Source: an uncultured Burkholderiales bacterium
GTDB lineage: Bacteria > Pseudomonadota > Gammaproteobacteria > Burkholderiales > Burkholderiaceae_C
Direction of reading: 5' to 3'
Assembly: GCA_903932865.1 (NCBI GenBank)
Contig: CAIZHQ010000016.1
Coordinates: forward strand, 62,001-126,000
Length of the DNA: 64,000 nt
Shown piece after piece: positions 50,465 through 59,472 of the stretch; the stretch's first letter is position 1, and each line of letters opens with the position of its first letter. The notes below the pieces were generated by a model. It had not been told where the DNA came from, did no database searches, and was given only the letters and a program-made list of their open reading frames with translations. The position numbers and the translations under genes are program-made.

Positions 50465-50854
50465 ATGAACTGGCTCGATCAAATCAAATGGGACGACAAA
50501 GGCTTGGTGCCGGTCATTGCCCAAGAAAAAGACAGCGGTGACGTGCTGATGTTCGCCTGGATGAACCGAGAGGCTTTGCAAAAGACGGCCGAACTCAAGC
50601 GGGCGGTGTATTTCAGCCGTTCGCGCAACAAGCTGTGGTTCAAGGGCGAGGAGTCGGGCCATGTGCAGACGGTGCACGACATCCGCATCGATTGCGACAA
50701 CGATGTGGTGCTGCTCAAAGTGACCCAGCTGGGGCATGAGCCGGGCATTGCCTGCCACACGGGCCGCCACAGTTGCTTTTTCCAGAGCCTGCAAGCCGAT
50801 GAGTGGCAGGCTGTAGACCCGGTCTTGAAGGACCCTGAAACCATTTACAAGTGA
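50465..50854 (+). CDS. hisI: Phosphoribosyl-AMP cyclohydrolase
   Basis: Monofunctional enzyme of 129 residues, third step of histidine synthesis. Zinc and magnesium sites are visible in [15 protein letters not shown] and [10 protein letters not shown]. It starts [16 protein letters not shown]. The gene resumes the his operon after the fosX insertion, so its transcription may depend on readthrough or a new promoter within the insert. Confidence 0.95.
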   Translation: MNWLDQIKWDDKGLVPVIAQEKDSGDVLMFAWMNREALQKTAELKRAVYFSRSRNKLWFKGEESGHVQTVHDIRIDCDNDVVLLKVTQLGHEPGIACHTGRHSCFFQSLQADEWQAVDPVLKDPETIYK

Positions 50855-50859
50855 ATGCC

Positions 50860-51228
50860 ATGACCAATCAGGACATCCTTGACCGCCTCGCGGCCGTGGT
50901 CGAAAGCCGCAAACCCTCCAACGGCGGTGACCCAGAAAAAAGCTATGTGGCCCGCTTGCTGCACAAAGGGCCTGACGCCTTTTTGAAGAAGATTGGCGAA
51001 GAAGCCACCGAGACTGTGATGGCCGCCAAAGACGTGGACCATGGCGGGGACAAAGCCAAGCTGGTGGGCGAGGTGGCCGATTTGTGGTTCCACAGCATGA
51101 TCGCGCTGGCGCACTATGGCCTGACGCCCGCTGACGTGGTCAATGAGCTGGCCCGCCGCGAAGGCCTGAGCGGCCTGGAAGAAAAAGCCTTGCGCAAAGT
51201 GCAAGAGCGTGAGCGTTTGGGCGAATAG
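50860..51228 (+). CDS. hisE: Phosphoribosyl-ATP pyrophosphatase
   Basis: Protein of 122 residues from ATG 50860; a GTG at 50851 overlapping the hisI stop would add three residues. MazG-like all-helical fold: [24 protein letters not shown], then [18 protein letters not shown]. It removes pyrophosphate from PR-ATP, the second step of the pathway. It closes the histidine gene set here. A small membrane protein gene follows after two bases. Confidence 0.94.
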   Translation: MTNQDILDRLAAVVESRKPSNGGDPEKSYVARLLHKGPDAFLKKIGEEATETVMAAKDVDHGGDKAKLVGEVADLWFHSMIALAHYGLTPADVVNELARREGLSGLEEKALRKVQERERLGE

Positions 51229-51230
51229 AC

Positions 51231-51593
51231 ATGAACGACCAACCCATCGACGACAGCACCCACACCATCAGCTGGGTCAGCTACATCCTGCACCTGATTG
51301 TGGCAGTCAGCGCCGTGATCCCGGGGGCGCAAATGGGCCCGGCCTTGCTGGTGGTGGCGCTGATCATTGATTTGGTGAAAAAGGGCGATGCTCCAGGCTG
51401 GGAGGCCACGCACTTCAGCTACCGCATCCGCACCGTGATCTGGGCAGCTTTGCTGTATTTGATCACGGCACCTTTGTTTTTGTTGATGTTTTTCCCTGGC
51501 TGGCTGGCTTGGGTGGCCATTTCCATTTGGTTTTTGTACCGCATCGTGCTGGGCATGGTGCGCTTGAACGGGCAGCGACCCGTGATGAATTGA
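51231..51593 (+). CDS. Small membrane protein (DUF4870/Tic20-like)
   Basis: Protein of 120 residues with a short polar N-terminus and three to four hydrophobic helices: ISWVSYILHLIVAVSAVIPG, WAALLYLITAPLFLLMFFPG, and WLAWVAISIWFLYRIVLGMV. A charged middle part (VKKGDAPGWEATHFSYRIRT) is typical of the DUF4870 group. No function known. It follows hisE by two bases and precedes hinT by 20. Confidence 0.75.
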   Translation: MNDQPIDDSTHTISWVSYILHLIVAVSAVIPGAQMGPALLVVALIIDLVKKGDAPGWEATHFSYRIRTVIWAALLYLITAPLFLLMFFPGWLAWVAISIWFLYRIVLGMVRLNGQRPVMN

Positions 51594-51613
51594 TCTTTTA
51601 AGCTGAGCAGACC

Positions 51614-51970
51614 ATGACTGACGACCACTGTATTTTTTGCAAAATCATCGCGGGCAAGATTCCTTCGCGCAAGGTGCATGAGGATGAGCATGTGTTCGTT
51701 TTCCACGACATCAACCCTTGGGCACCCATCCATTTTTTGATGATTCCCAAACTGCACATCCCTTCGATGTTGCAGCTGACCCCTGAGCACGCTGCACTGA
51801 TGGGCCACATGATGACCCTGGCCCCCAAGCTTGCCGCGCAGGAGGGATGCAACCCTTACCCGGAGGGCGGGTTCCGCACGGTGATCAACAGCGGAACCGA
51901 GGGCGGGCAGGAAGTGCACCACCTGCACATGCACATCATGGGCGGTCCTCGGCCATGGCTGCGCGGCTGA
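51614..51970 (+). CDS. hinT: Histidine triad nucleotide-binding protein (HinT-like)
   Basis: Protein of 118 residues. The HIT motif is HHLHMHIMGG near the C-terminus, preceded by FRTVINSGTEGGQEV; the start CIFCKIIAGKIPSRKVHEDE is typical of HinT. It hydrolyses adenosine phosphoramidates. A hairpin with eight T follows, so the long his transcript probably ends after this gene. Confidence 0.93.
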   Translation: MTDDHCIFCKIIAGKIPSRKVHEDEHVFVFHDINPWAPIHFLMIPKLHIPSMLQLTPEHAALMGHMMTLAPKLAAQEGCNPYPEGGFRTVINSGTEGGQEVHHLHMHIMGGPRPWLRG

Positions 51971-51990
51971 ATTTTGGGATTGTCATCAAA

Positions 51991-52018
51991 TCCTTGTCTA
52001 ATCAAGGCAGTTTTTTTT
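51991..52018 (+). terminator. Rho-independent terminator after hinT
   Basis: CCTTG/CAAGG stem (51992-51996 and 52003-52007) with a six-base loop, followed three bases later by eight T at 52011-52018. The stem is short, but the T tract is strong. Confidence 0.55.
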
Positions 52019-52066
52019 GACAGGGCTTCAGCCCTTAGAATCCATCAACTCGTTTAGGAGATTTTC

Positions 52067-52315
52067 ATGGGTACTTTTTCCATTTGGCACTGGCTGATCG
52101 TGCTGCTGATCGTGGTCATGGTGTTTGGCACCAAAAAACTCAAAAACATGGGCTCTGACTTGGGCGGCGCGGTCAAGGGCTTCAAGGACGGCATGAAGGA
52201 AGGCGGCGTCAAGCCCGAAGAGGGTACGGCACCTGTGGCCGGACAGGTCACAGCTTCCACCACGGCTCAATCCGAGAAGACCACCATCGACGTTGAAGCC
52301 AAGACCAAATCTTGA
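52067..52315 (+). CDS. tatA: Sec-independent protein translocase subunit TatA
   Basis: Protein of 82 residues. The N-terminal membrane helix ([15 protein letters not shown]) is followed by the TatA hinge [20 protein letters not shown] and an amphipathic helix, then a polar tail. It forms the size-variable pore for folded twin-arginine substrates such as the Rieske protein encoded at 57435. TTTAGGAG precedes the ATG. Confidence 0.94.
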   Translation: MGTFSIWHWLIVLLIVVMVFGTKKLKNMGSDLGGAVKGFKDGMKEGGVKPEEGTAPVAGQVTASTTAQSEKTTIDVEAKTKS

Positions 52316-52340
52316 TGGTTGAACGACTGAACGCTGCACT

Positions 52341-52808
52341 GTGCTGGACATAAGTTTTTCGAAAATGGCCCTGATCGGGGTGGTGGCGTTGATCGTCATT
52401 GGCCCCGAAAAGTTGCCCAAAGTGGCCCGCACGCTGGGCGCTTTGCTGGGTAAAGCACAGCGCTATGTGTCAGACGTCAAGGCTGAGGTCAACCGGTCCA
52501 TGGACCTCGAAGAGCTCAAAAAGATGAAAGAGACCATGGAGACGGCGGCTCGAGATGTCGAACAAACCGTCCAAACCACGGCATCAGATTTTGAAAAAGA
52601 TTGGGCCGACACCACGGCGGGGCTGAACAGCGATTTACCCGCCATCGAGCCTCCACCGCCCTATTACAAACGTCCCGAGAAGAACTGGCGCCTCAAGCGG
52701 GGTGCGATGCCACAGTGGTACAAAGCGCGATCTGGGGTGCGCACCAAAGCTCTGTCGGGTGCTGCCCGCGTGGCCCGTTACCGGCCCAAGCCTCTTAATT
52801 CCTTTTGA
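52341..52808 (+). CDS. tatB: Sec-independent protein translocase subunit TatB
   Basis: Protein of 155 residues that starts at GTG 52341 ([33 protein letters not shown], typical of TatB, given here as the helix and GPEKLP turn). A long amphipathic helix follows and then a basic C-terminal tail. No ATG lies at the expected place, so GTG is the likely start. TatB with TatC recognises twin-arginine signals. Confidence 0.92.
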   Translation: MLDISFSKMALIGVVALIVIGPEKLPKVARTLGALLGKAQRYVSDVKAEVNRSMDLEELKKMKETMETAARDVEQTVQTTASDFEKDWADTTAGLNSDLPAIEPPPPYYKRPEKNWRLKRGAMPQWYKARSGVRTKALSGAARVARYRPKPLNSF

Positions 52809-52850
52809 CGTTGACGCGCTTGCTGCGCGCCCGTTTGACTGACCCATCCA

Positions 52851-53645
52851 ATGTCTGAAACCCCTTCCCAGCCCGACGACGAACTCAAAGGTTCAGAGCA
52901 ACCTTTTGTGGCGCATTTGATCGAGTTGCGAGACAGGTTGATGTGGGCCGTGGCTGCCGTGGCTGTGGCTGCTGCCGTTTTGGCCATCTTTCCGGGTCCT
53001 GGCAACTTGTATGACATCTTGGCGGCTCCTTTGGTGGTGCATCTGCCCAAAGGTGCCACCTTGATCGCGACGTCGGTGATTTCGCCTTTCATGGTGCCGC
53101 TGAAGATTTTGCTGATGAGTGCCTTCCTCATTGCATTACCGGTGGTTTTGTACCAAGTCTGGGCCTTTATTGCTCCTGGTCTTTACAGCCATGAGAAAAA
53201 GCTGGTCATGCCTTTGGTGGTTTCGAGCACGCTGCTGTTTTTCATCGGGGTGGCTTTTTGTTATTTCTTTGTGTTCGGTCAGGTGTTCAGCTTCATTCAG
53301 AGCTTCGCCCCCAAAAGCATCACCGCTGCGCCTGACATCGAGGCTTATTTGAGTTTCGTGTTGTCCATGTTCTTGGCCTTTGGTCTGGCTTTTGAAGTGC
53401 CCGTGGCCGTGGTGGTGTTGGCCCGCATGGGCGTGGTCACTGTGCAAAAACTCAAAGATTTCAGGGGCTACTTCGTGGTCCTGGCTTTTGTGATTGCCGC
53501 AGTGGTCACGCCGCCCGATGTGGTGTCGCAGCTGGCACTGGCCATTCCGATGTGCTTGCTCTACGAGTTGGGCATCTGGGCCGCACAAATTTTCATCAAG
53601 CACACCCAGGCCCCGGATGCGGATGCGGCTGTTGGTGGCAGCTGA
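52851..53645 (+). CDS. tatC: Sec-independent protein translocase subunit TatC
   Basis: Protein of 264 residues with six membrane segments. TatC marks are FVAHLIELRDRLM near the N-terminus, FWAFIAPGLYSHEKK-type loop (here QVWAFIAPGLYSHEKK) and FEVPVAVVVLARMG. It binds the signal peptide. The gene ends the tat operon and faces the convergent protease gene, with a shared terminator between them. Confidence 0.95.
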   Translation: MSETPSQPDDELKGSEQPFVAHLIELRDRLMWAVAAVAVAAAVLAIFPGPGNLYDILAAPLVVHLPKGATLIATSVISPFMVPLKILLMSAFLIALPVVLYQVWAFIAPGLYSHEKKLVMPLVVSSTLLFFIGVAFCYFFVFGQVFSFIQSFAPKSITAAPDIEAYLSFVLSMFLAFGLAFEVPVAVVVLARMGVVTVQKLKDFRGYFVVLAFVIAAVVTPPDVVSQLALAIPMCLLYELGIWAAQIFIKHTQAPDADAAVGGS

Positions 53646-53670
53646 TGAGCGTATTTGGATGTTGAACGAA

Positions 53671-53694
53671 AAAAGGGCCGCCAGGCCCTTTTTT
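53671..53694. terminator. Bidirectional terminator between tatC and the protease gene
   Basis: AAAAGGGCC/GGCCCTTTT stem with a GCCA loop, A-rich on the left and T-rich on the right, so it can serve both the rightward tatC and the leftward protease transcripts. Confidence 0.8.
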
Positions 53695-53722
53695 CATGCT
53701 TTCTCAAAAGCTTGGATGGCTT

Positions 53723-54883
53723 TCAAGGCGCTTTCCTTTTTGGGGAGGGCCTTTCCGCAGGGGTGAGGCGCAAGGACAGTGGGGCTTGTTGACGCCATAT
53801 CAGCACCTCGGCAGGCTCGCCGGGCTTCAGGCTGGCGACCTGGTTGAGCAGGTCGGACACACTGCCCACTGGTTGCTTGGCCACTTGCAGGATCACGTCC
53901 CCGGGGCGCACCCCGGCTTTGGCTGCCGGGCCGTTTTGCAGCACGCCCGTGATGACGACCCCCTGTTGGCTTTGATTGGTCTTCAAAGGGGGCAGCTTGA
54001 AGCTATCGGCCAGTTCCGGCGACATGTCTTGTGGCTCCACCCCGATCCAGCCCCGGACGACCTTGCCGTTTTGCAGCAAGTCTTGCATGACTTGTTTGGC
54101 CGTCGATATCGGGATGGCAAAGCCAATGCCCATGCTGCCACCTGAGCGGGAGTAAATGGCGGTGTTGATGCCCATCAGGTGGCCATTCACATCGACCAGC
54201 GCCCCGCCGGAGTTGCCCGGGTTGATGGCGGCATCGGTCTGGATGAAGTTTTCAAAAGTGTTGATGCCCAATTGGCTGCGGCCCAGGGCGCTGACGATGC
54301 CCGAGGTCACGGTTTGGCCCACGCCAAAGGGATTGCCAATGGCCAGCACCACATCGCCCACTTGCAGGTCTTGCAGCTGACCCAAAACGATCACGGGCAG
54401 TTTGTCCAGGGAGATTTTCAGCAAAGCCAGATCGGTGTCCGGGTCAGTGCCGATCACTTTGGCCAGCGTCTTGCGGCCATCGCTGAGCACCACTTCAATG
54501 TTGTCGGCATCTTCGATGACGTGGTTGTTGGTCAGGATGTGACCCTCGGCGCTGACGATCACGCCGCTGCCCAGGCCACCCGGGTTCTGCTCTTCCTGTT
54601 CGCCGTAGAAAAACCGGAACCATGGGTCTTGCCCATGCGGGTTTTGGCTTTTGCCTTGGCGGGTGTTGATGCTCACCACCGCTGGGGAGGCTTTTTGCGC
54701 TGGCGCGCTCAGACTGCCGACGGGGCGGTTGCCGCTGACAGCCGCAGGTGCTTGCAGCAAAGTCATGCCATCTACAGAGCGTTGGGCACCGCGCAACCAT
54801 TCAGGCTGGAGCGTGGCCACCACAAACCAGATGGCCAACACAACGGTCACCCATTGAGAGAATAAAAGCCAATAACGTTTCAT
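53723..54883 (-). CDS. HtrA/DegS-like trypsin-type serine protease with PDZ domain
   Basis: Protein of 386 residues with an N-terminal membrane anchor (LLFSQWVTVVLAIWFVVATL), then the S1C protease domain. The catalytic triad is in TNNHVI (His), DTDLALLKI (Asp) and NPGNSGGALVD (Ser). One PDZ domain follows (GVVITGVLQNGPAAKAGVRP). A single PDZ and a retained anchor resemble DegS, but the gene sits next to the tat operon without rseAB, so DegQ-like quality control is possible. It diverges from nif3. Confidence 0.88.
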   Translation of the reverse strand: MKRYWLLFSQWVTVVLAIWFVVATLQPEWLRGAQRSVDGMTLLQAPAAVSGNRPVGSLSAPAQKASPAVVSINTRQGKSQNPHGQDPWFRFFYGEQEEQNPGGLGSGVIVSAEGHILTNNHVIEDADNIEVVLSDGRKTLAKVIGTDPDTDLALLKISLDKLPVIVLGQLQDLQVGDVVLAIGNPFGVGQTVTSGIVSALGRSQLGINTFENFIQTDAAINPGNSGGALVDVNGHLMGINTAIYSRSGGSMGIGFAIPISTAKQVMQDLLQNGKVVRGWIGVEPQDMSPELADSFKLPPLKTNQSQQGVVITGVLQNGPAAKAGVRPGDVILQVAKQPVGSVSDLLNQVASLKPGEPAEVLIWRQQAPLSLRLTPAERPSPKRKAP

Positions 54884-55014
54884 GGTTGCAGATTGTCCTT
54901 GATTCGGATGAGCCGCACTTCAAACTGTGCGCATCAACCAGCACAGACGCAAGGACGTGACCCTGTCCGACCTGAGCCACAATGGCGCATTTAAGCCAAG
55001 TCAAAGCTTTGATA

Positions 55015-55767
55015 ATGACCAATGCCAAAACCCTGGGCCAGGCTTTTGATGCCTTGCTCCAACCCGAAAAGTTCCGCGATTACGGTCCCAACGGACTGCA
55101 AGTCGAAGGCGACCGCGAGGTGCGGCTGCTGGTCAGCGGTGTCACTGCCAGCCGCGCCCTGATCGAAGCGGCCATTGACGCTCAAGCCGACGCCATCGTG
55201 GTGCACCACGGTTTGTTCTGGCGTGGCCAAGACGGGCGCATCACGGGCTGGATGCGTGAGCGTTTGCGATTGCTGTTGGCGCATGGCATGCACTTGTTTG
55301 CTTACCACCTTCCGCTGGACGCTCACCCTGAACTGGGCAACAACGCCCAACTGGCCCGCGTGCTCGGCTTGCTGGCCGATGGCCGATTTGGCGAACAAGA
55401 CCTGGGTTTTGTCGGGGCGGGCACACAGACTTGGGCAGGGCCACAGGCCCTTGCTGAGCATGTCGCAGCCGTGTTGGCTCGGCCAGTGACCTGTGTGGGC
55501 GATTCCGATCGGCCTGTTCGACGGGTGGCCTGGTGTACGGGCGGTGCACAGAGTTACTTCGAGTCAGCCATTGCACAAGGTGTGGACGCTTTCATCACCG
55601 GCGAAATTTCCGAGCCTCAAGCCCATCTGGCGCGTGAAACCGGTGTCGCTTTTTTGGCCTGTGGCCACCATGCCACCGAGCGCTATGGCGCACCTGCCTT
55701 GGGCGCGCATGTGGCGCAGGCGCTGGGCATCGCGCACCGTTTCATCGAGATCGATAACCCAGGCTGA
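55015..55767 (+). CDS. Nif3-like dinuclear metal centre protein
   Basis: Protein of 250 residues from ATG 55015; an ATG at 54982 would add eleven residues, but the chosen start fits the family. The YbgI/NIF3 signature includes FRDYGPNGLQVEG, IVVHHGLFWRG (metal His), HLPLDAHPELGNN and, near the end, FLACGHHATERYG. It likely binds two metal ions in a hexameric ring. Function is not settled; GTP cyclohydrolase-like activity and a DNA repair link have been proposed. Confidence 0.88.
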   Translation: MTNAKTLGQAFDALLQPEKFRDYGPNGLQVEGDREVRLLVSGVTASRALIEAAIDAQADAIVVHHGLFWRGQDGRITGWMRERLRLLLAHGMHLFAYHLPLDAHPELGNNAQLARVLGLLADGRFGEQDLGFVGAGTQTWAGPQALAEHVAAVLARPVTCVGDSDRPVRRVAWCTGGAQSYFESAIAQGVDAFITGEISEPQAHLARETGVAFLACGHHATERYGAPALGAHVAQALGIAHRFIEIDNPG

Positions 55768-55783
55768 TGCCCCCCTTTCCACC

Positions 55784-56854
55784 ATGAACCTGCCTGAGCT
55801 GACCCGCCCCATCGCCATCACACCCGGTGACCCCTGTGGCATTGGCCCCGAAATCATCGCCCGGGCATGGTGCATTGCGCCTGAAGTGACCCAGGGCTGC
55901 TTTGTGGCGGGTGATGTGGGACTGATGCGCCGCGCCATGGCCTTGGTGCACAAAGGGCCCAGCTTTCCGGTGTGCAGCATCGAGTCACCTGCGCAAGCCC
56001 TGCAGTTGCCGCCGCGCTGCTTGCCTGTGTGGCAGGTCGGGCCCGTGGCCCCGGTTTTGCCCTGGGGTCTGATTGATGCCCGGGCCGGACAATTGGCAGG
56101 CGAGGCCGTGCTCTGGGCCACGCGTGCGGCCTTGCGGGACGAGGTGGCCGCGCTGGTCACCGCCCCCTTGCACAAGGAAGCCTTGCACGCTGCAGGCGCA
56201 CCCTACGACCAATACCCGGGCCATACCGAGTTGCTGCAGGCCGAGGCGGCCCGGCATGCGGGGGTGACGCTCGCGCAAATGCCCGTGCGCATGATGCTGG
56301 CCAACGACGAGTTGCGCACGGTGCTGGTCAGCATCCATGTGTCCTTGCGCGAGGCGCTCGACGCCATCACCGTGGACCGGGTTCTGGAGACCTTGCGCAT
56401 CACCCACACGTCTTTGTCAGCTTTGCTGGGTCGCAGTCCACGCATCGCGGTGGCGGGTGTCAACCCCCACGCGGGCGAGGGGGGCTTGTTTGGACGGGAA
56501 GAAATCGAGGTCTTGCAGCCCGCCATGTCCCGGGCACGCCAAGAGGGGCTGGATGTGCACGGCCCCTATGCACCCGACACCGTCTTCATGCGGGCGCGCC
56601 AAAAACCGGGCATTCAGCGAGAATTCGATGTGGTGGTGGCCATGTACCACGACCAGGGTTTGATCCCCGTGAAGTACATGGGGGTAGAGCAGGGGGTGAA
56701 CGTGACCCTGGGCCTTCCCCTGATCAGGACCAGCCCGGACCACGGCACAGCCATGGATGTGGCTGGACAAGGATTGGCAGACGCCAGCAGCATGGTCCAG
56801 GCCATCCGCATGGCGCGTCAGTTGGTGGCAGGCAAGGCCCAAGGCGATGCCTGA
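55784..56854 (+). CDS. pdxA: 4-hydroxythreonine-4-phosphate dehydrogenase
   Basis: Protein of 356 residues from ATG 55784, part of the DXP-dependent pyridoxal phosphate pathway. PdxA marks: AITPGDPCGIGPEI at the start, TAPLHKEALHAAG, YPGHTELLQ with a metal His, VNPHAGEGGLFGREE, and AMYHDQGLIPVKY with the second His. A longer upstream frame overlaps nif3 and is not needed. It is convergent with mscL across only eleven bases. Confidence 0.93.
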   Translation: MNLPELTRPIAITPGDPCGIGPEIIARAWCIAPEVTQGCFVAGDVGLMRRAMALVHKGPSFPVCSIESPAQALQLPPRCLPVWQVGPVAPVLPWGLIDARAGQLAGEAVLWATRAALRDEVAALVTAPLHKEALHAAGAPYDQYPGHTELLQAEAARHAGVTLAQMPVRMMLANDELRTVLVSIHVSLREALDAITVDRVLETLRITHTSLSALLGRSPRIAVAGVNPHAGEGGLFGREEIEVLQPAMSRARQEGLDVHGPYAPDTVFMRARQKPGIQREFDVVVAMYHDQGLIPVKYMGVEQGVNVTLGLPLIRTSPDHGTAMDVAGQGLADASSMVQAIRMARQLVAGKAQGDA

Positions 56855-56865
56855 GCCCGGAAGGT

Positions 56866-57297
56866 TCAGGCCTTGGTTTTCAGACTGTCGCGGATTTCAC
56901 GCAGCAGCAACACGTCTTCAGGCGGGATGGAGGCGGCTTCCGGTGCGGCAGGGGCGGGTTCACTGGCTTTGAGGCGGTTGATCTGTCGCACCATGACAAA
57001 AATCACCAAAGCCAAAATGATGAAGTTCAAAGCGACTGTGAGGAAACTGCCATAGGCAAAAACGGCCCCCAGCTTTTTGGCCTCTGTCAATGGCAAGCTG
57101 GCCGCTTGACCGGCCAGCGGCAGGTAGTAGTTGGCGAAGTCGAGACCACCAAACACCAAGCTCACAAAAGGCATGATCAGATCGGCCACCAAGGAATCGA
57201 CAATTTTGCCAAAGGCCGCCCCGATGATCACGCCCACCGCCAGGTCCATGACGTTGCCTTTCAGCGCAAAAGATTTGAATTCTTGAAAAAATGACAT
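56866..57297 (-). CDS. mscL: Large-conductance mechanosensitive channel
   Basis: Protein of 143 residues from ATG 57297 ([29 protein letters not shown], as in MscL, read in two parts). Two membrane helices with a periplasmic loop between them, then a C-terminal bundle ending [12 protein letters not shown]. It opens under membrane tension to release solutes during hypo-osmotic shock. The ATG at 57306 is an alternative start. The gene diverges from petA. Confidence 0.95.
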   Translation of the reverse strand: MSFFQEFKSFALKGNVMDLAVGVIIGAAFGKIVDSLVADLIMPFVSLVFGGLDFANYYLPLAGQAASLPLTEAKKLGAVFAYGSFLTVALNFIILALVIFVMVRQINRLKASEPAPAAPEAASIPPEDVLLLREIRDSLKTKA

Positions 57298-57434
57298 CTT
57301 AAACATCCAAAAAAAGAAGGTGATGGTGATTATGCCCCAGTCAGCAGGAAGCTTGTATGCCTGTCAGTCGGTTGTTTGTTTCACTCCGCTACAATCTCAG
57401 GTTAACCCTGATAACGACTCGCTAGAGGATTCCC

Positions 57435-58031
57435 ATGAGTGACACCCCAGTCGACAACAGCAAGCGGACCTGGCTGATTGCCTCCACTTGCGCAGGTGCC
57501 GTAGGCGCTGGCTTTGTGGCCACCCCCTTCGTCAGCAGCTTCCAACCTTCCGAACGGGCCAAGGCGGCCGGTGCGGCCGTCGAGGTGGACATTTCCGCTT
57601 TGAACCCGGGCGAAAAGCTCACGGTCGAATGGCGCGGAAAACCCGTGTGGATCATGAAGCGCTCCCCTGAGCAACTCGAATCGCTGAAAAAAATTGAAGG
57701 CCAACTGGCCGATCCGGCATCGAATCGCACAGCGTACCCTACGCCTGAATATGCCAAGAACAGCCATCGCTCGATCAAGCCCGAAATCATGGTGGCTGTA
57801 GGCATTTGCACCCACTTGGGTTGTTCGCCAGCCGATAAGTTCGCCGCAGGCCCTCAGCCTTCACTGCCTGATGACTGGAATGGCGGCTTCCTTTGCGCCT
57901 GCCATGGCTCTACCTTTGACCTGGCCGGCCGCGTTTTCAAGAACAAGCCTGCACCTGACAACCTCGAAGTGCCGCCTCACATGTACCTGTCTGACACCAA
58001 GCTGATCATTGGTGAAGACAAGAAGGCTTGA
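57435..58031 (+). CDS. petA: Ubiquinol-cytochrome c reductase Rieske iron-sulfur subunit
   Basis: Protein of 198 residues. An N-terminal anchor with a Tat-type signal (SKRTWLIASTCAGAVGAGF) precedes the 2Fe-2S domain, whose ligands lie in CTHLGC and CACHGS. It transfers electrons from quinol to cytochrome c1 and depends on the Tat system encoded upstream for export. TACAAT at 57390-57395 may be the -10 box of the operon promoter. It overlaps the region before petB. Confidence 0.95.
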   Translation: MSDTPVDNSKRTWLIASTCAGAVGAGFVATPFVSSFQPSERAKAAGAAVEVDISALNPGEKLTVEWRGKPVWIMKRSPEQLESLKKIEGQLADPASNRTAYPTPEYAKNSHRSIKPEIMVAVGICTHLGCSPADKFAAGPQPSLPDDWNGGFLCACHGSTFDLAGRVFKNKPAPDNLEVPPHMYLSDTKLIIGEDKKA

Positions 58032-58042
58032 TGGAGAACAAC

Positions 58043-59452
58043 ATGGCTCAATTCAAAGAAATTTCTCCGAACGCCCCCGCTGGCGAAAAACTGCTCAATT
58101 GGGTGGACAACCGTTTTCCAGCATCCAAGCTGTACAAGGACCATTTGTCTGAGTATTACGCGTCTAAAAACCTCAACATCTGGTATGTGTTTGGTGCGCT
58201 GTCGCTGTTGGTGTTGGTGATTCAGATCGTGACCGGTATCTTTTTGGTCATGCATTACAAGCCAGATGCAGCACTGGCGTTCGCCTCGGTCGAGTACATC
58301 ATGCGCGATGTGCCCTGGGGCTGGTTGATCCGCTACATGCATTCGACAGGCGCATCTGCGTTCTTCATCGTGGTGTACCTGCACATGTTCCGGGGTTTGA
58401 TGTACGGCTCGTACCGCAAGCCGCGCGAACTGGTCTGGATCTTCGGTTGCGCCATTTTCTTGGTGCTCATGGCCGAGGCTTTCATGGGTTACTTGCTGCC
58501 CTGGGGCCAGATGTCCTACTGGGGCGCCCAGGTGATCGTGAACCTGTTCTCGGCTGTGCCAGTGATCGGCCCAGACTTGGCTTTGCTGATCCGCGGTGAC
58601 TTCGTGGTAGGCGATGCCACCTTGAACCGGTTCTTCAGCTTCCACGTGATTGCCGTGCCCTTGGTGCTGCTCGGCTTGGTGGTGGCGCACATCATTGCGC
58701 TGCACGAAGTGGGCTCCAACAACCCCGATGGCGTTGAAATCAAGGCTGCAGATGCGCCCAAGGACGCCAAAGGTAACCCTTTAGATGGCATCCCATTCCA
58801 CCCTTACTACACCGTACATGACATTTTTTCAGTCAGCGTTTTCTTGATGGCGTTCACGGCGATCGTGTTCTTTGCGCCTGAATTCGGTGGTTATTTCCTG
58901 GAGTACAACAACTTCATTCCGGCAGACCCGCTGACCACGCCTTTGCACATTGCACCGGTCTGGTACTTCACCCCTTTCTATTCCATGCTGCGTGCCATCA
59001 CGACAGAGATGATGTATGTGTTGGTGTTGTGTGTGGTGGTGGGCGCGTTCTTGGCAGTGGCCAAGGGCAAACTGCCTGCATTGCTCAAAGGCGGTTTGGT
59101 GAGTGCAAGCATTGTGATTTGTGTATTGCTTTTGTCCATTGACGCCAAGTTCTGGGGCGTGGTGGTCATGGGCGCTGCGGTGATCATTTTGTTTTTCTTG
59201 CCTTGGCTGGACTACAGCCCTGTCAAGTCGATCCGCTACCGTCCTGACTGGCACAAATATGTCTACGCAGTGTTTGTGATCAACTTCTTGATCCTGGGCT
59301 ACTTGGGTGTCAAGCCGCCATCGCCCATCGGTGAGCGCGTGTCCCAAGTGGGTACCCTGTTCTATTTCGGCTTCTTCCTGTTGATGCCTTGGTGGAGCAA
59401 GCTGGGCACGTTCAAGCAAGTGCCTGACCGCGTGACCTTTACGCCTCACTGA
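58043..59452 (+). CDS. petB: Ubiquinol-cytochrome c reductase cytochrome b subunit
   Basis: Membrane protein of 469 residues from ATG 58043, which has GGAG at proper spacing. Eight or more membrane helices are visible. Haem-ligand His pairs are in the region YMHSTGASAFFIVVYLHMFRG, read in parts, and FFSFHVIAVPLVLLGLVVAHI. The quinol-site PEW-type motif lies near FIPADPLTTPLHIAPVWYF, where the sequence here reads PVWYFTPFY. It is the catalytic core of complex III. Confidence 0.95.
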   Translation: MAQFKEISPNAPAGEKLLNWVDNRFPASKLYKDHLSEYYASKNLNIWYVFGALSLLVLVIQIVTGIFLVMHYKPDAALAFASVEYIMRDVPWGWLIRYMHSTGASAFFIVVYLHMFRGLMYGSYRKPRELVWIFGCAIFLVLMAEAFMGYLLPWGQMSYWGAQVIVNLFSAVPVIGPDLALLIRGDFVVGDATLNRFFSFHVIAVPLVLLGLVVAHIIALHEVGSNNPDGVEIKAADAPKDAKGNPLDGIPFHPYYTVHDIFSVSVFLMAFTAIVFFAPEFGGYFLEYNNFIPADPLTTPLHIAPVWYFTPFYSMLRAITTEMMYVLVLCVVVGAFLAVAKGKLPALLKGGLVSASIVICVLLLSIDAKFWGVVVMGAAVIILFFLPWLDYSPVKSIRYRPDWHKYVYAVFVINFLILGYLGVKPPSPIGERVSQVGTLFYFGFFLLMPWWSKLGTFKQVPDRVTFTPH

Positions 59453-59472
59453 GACCCCGGAGAGTCAAGAAC

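Noticed and set aside
52017..52041. TTGACA with TAGAAT as the tatA promoter
   Set aside because: The spacer is 13 bases, too short for a normal sigma-70 promoter, and the -35 box overlaps the hinT terminator T tract.
57366..57395. Full sigma-70 promoter for petABC
   Set aside because: TACAAT is a good -10 box, but no -35 box lies at proper spacing, so I mention it only in the petA entry.
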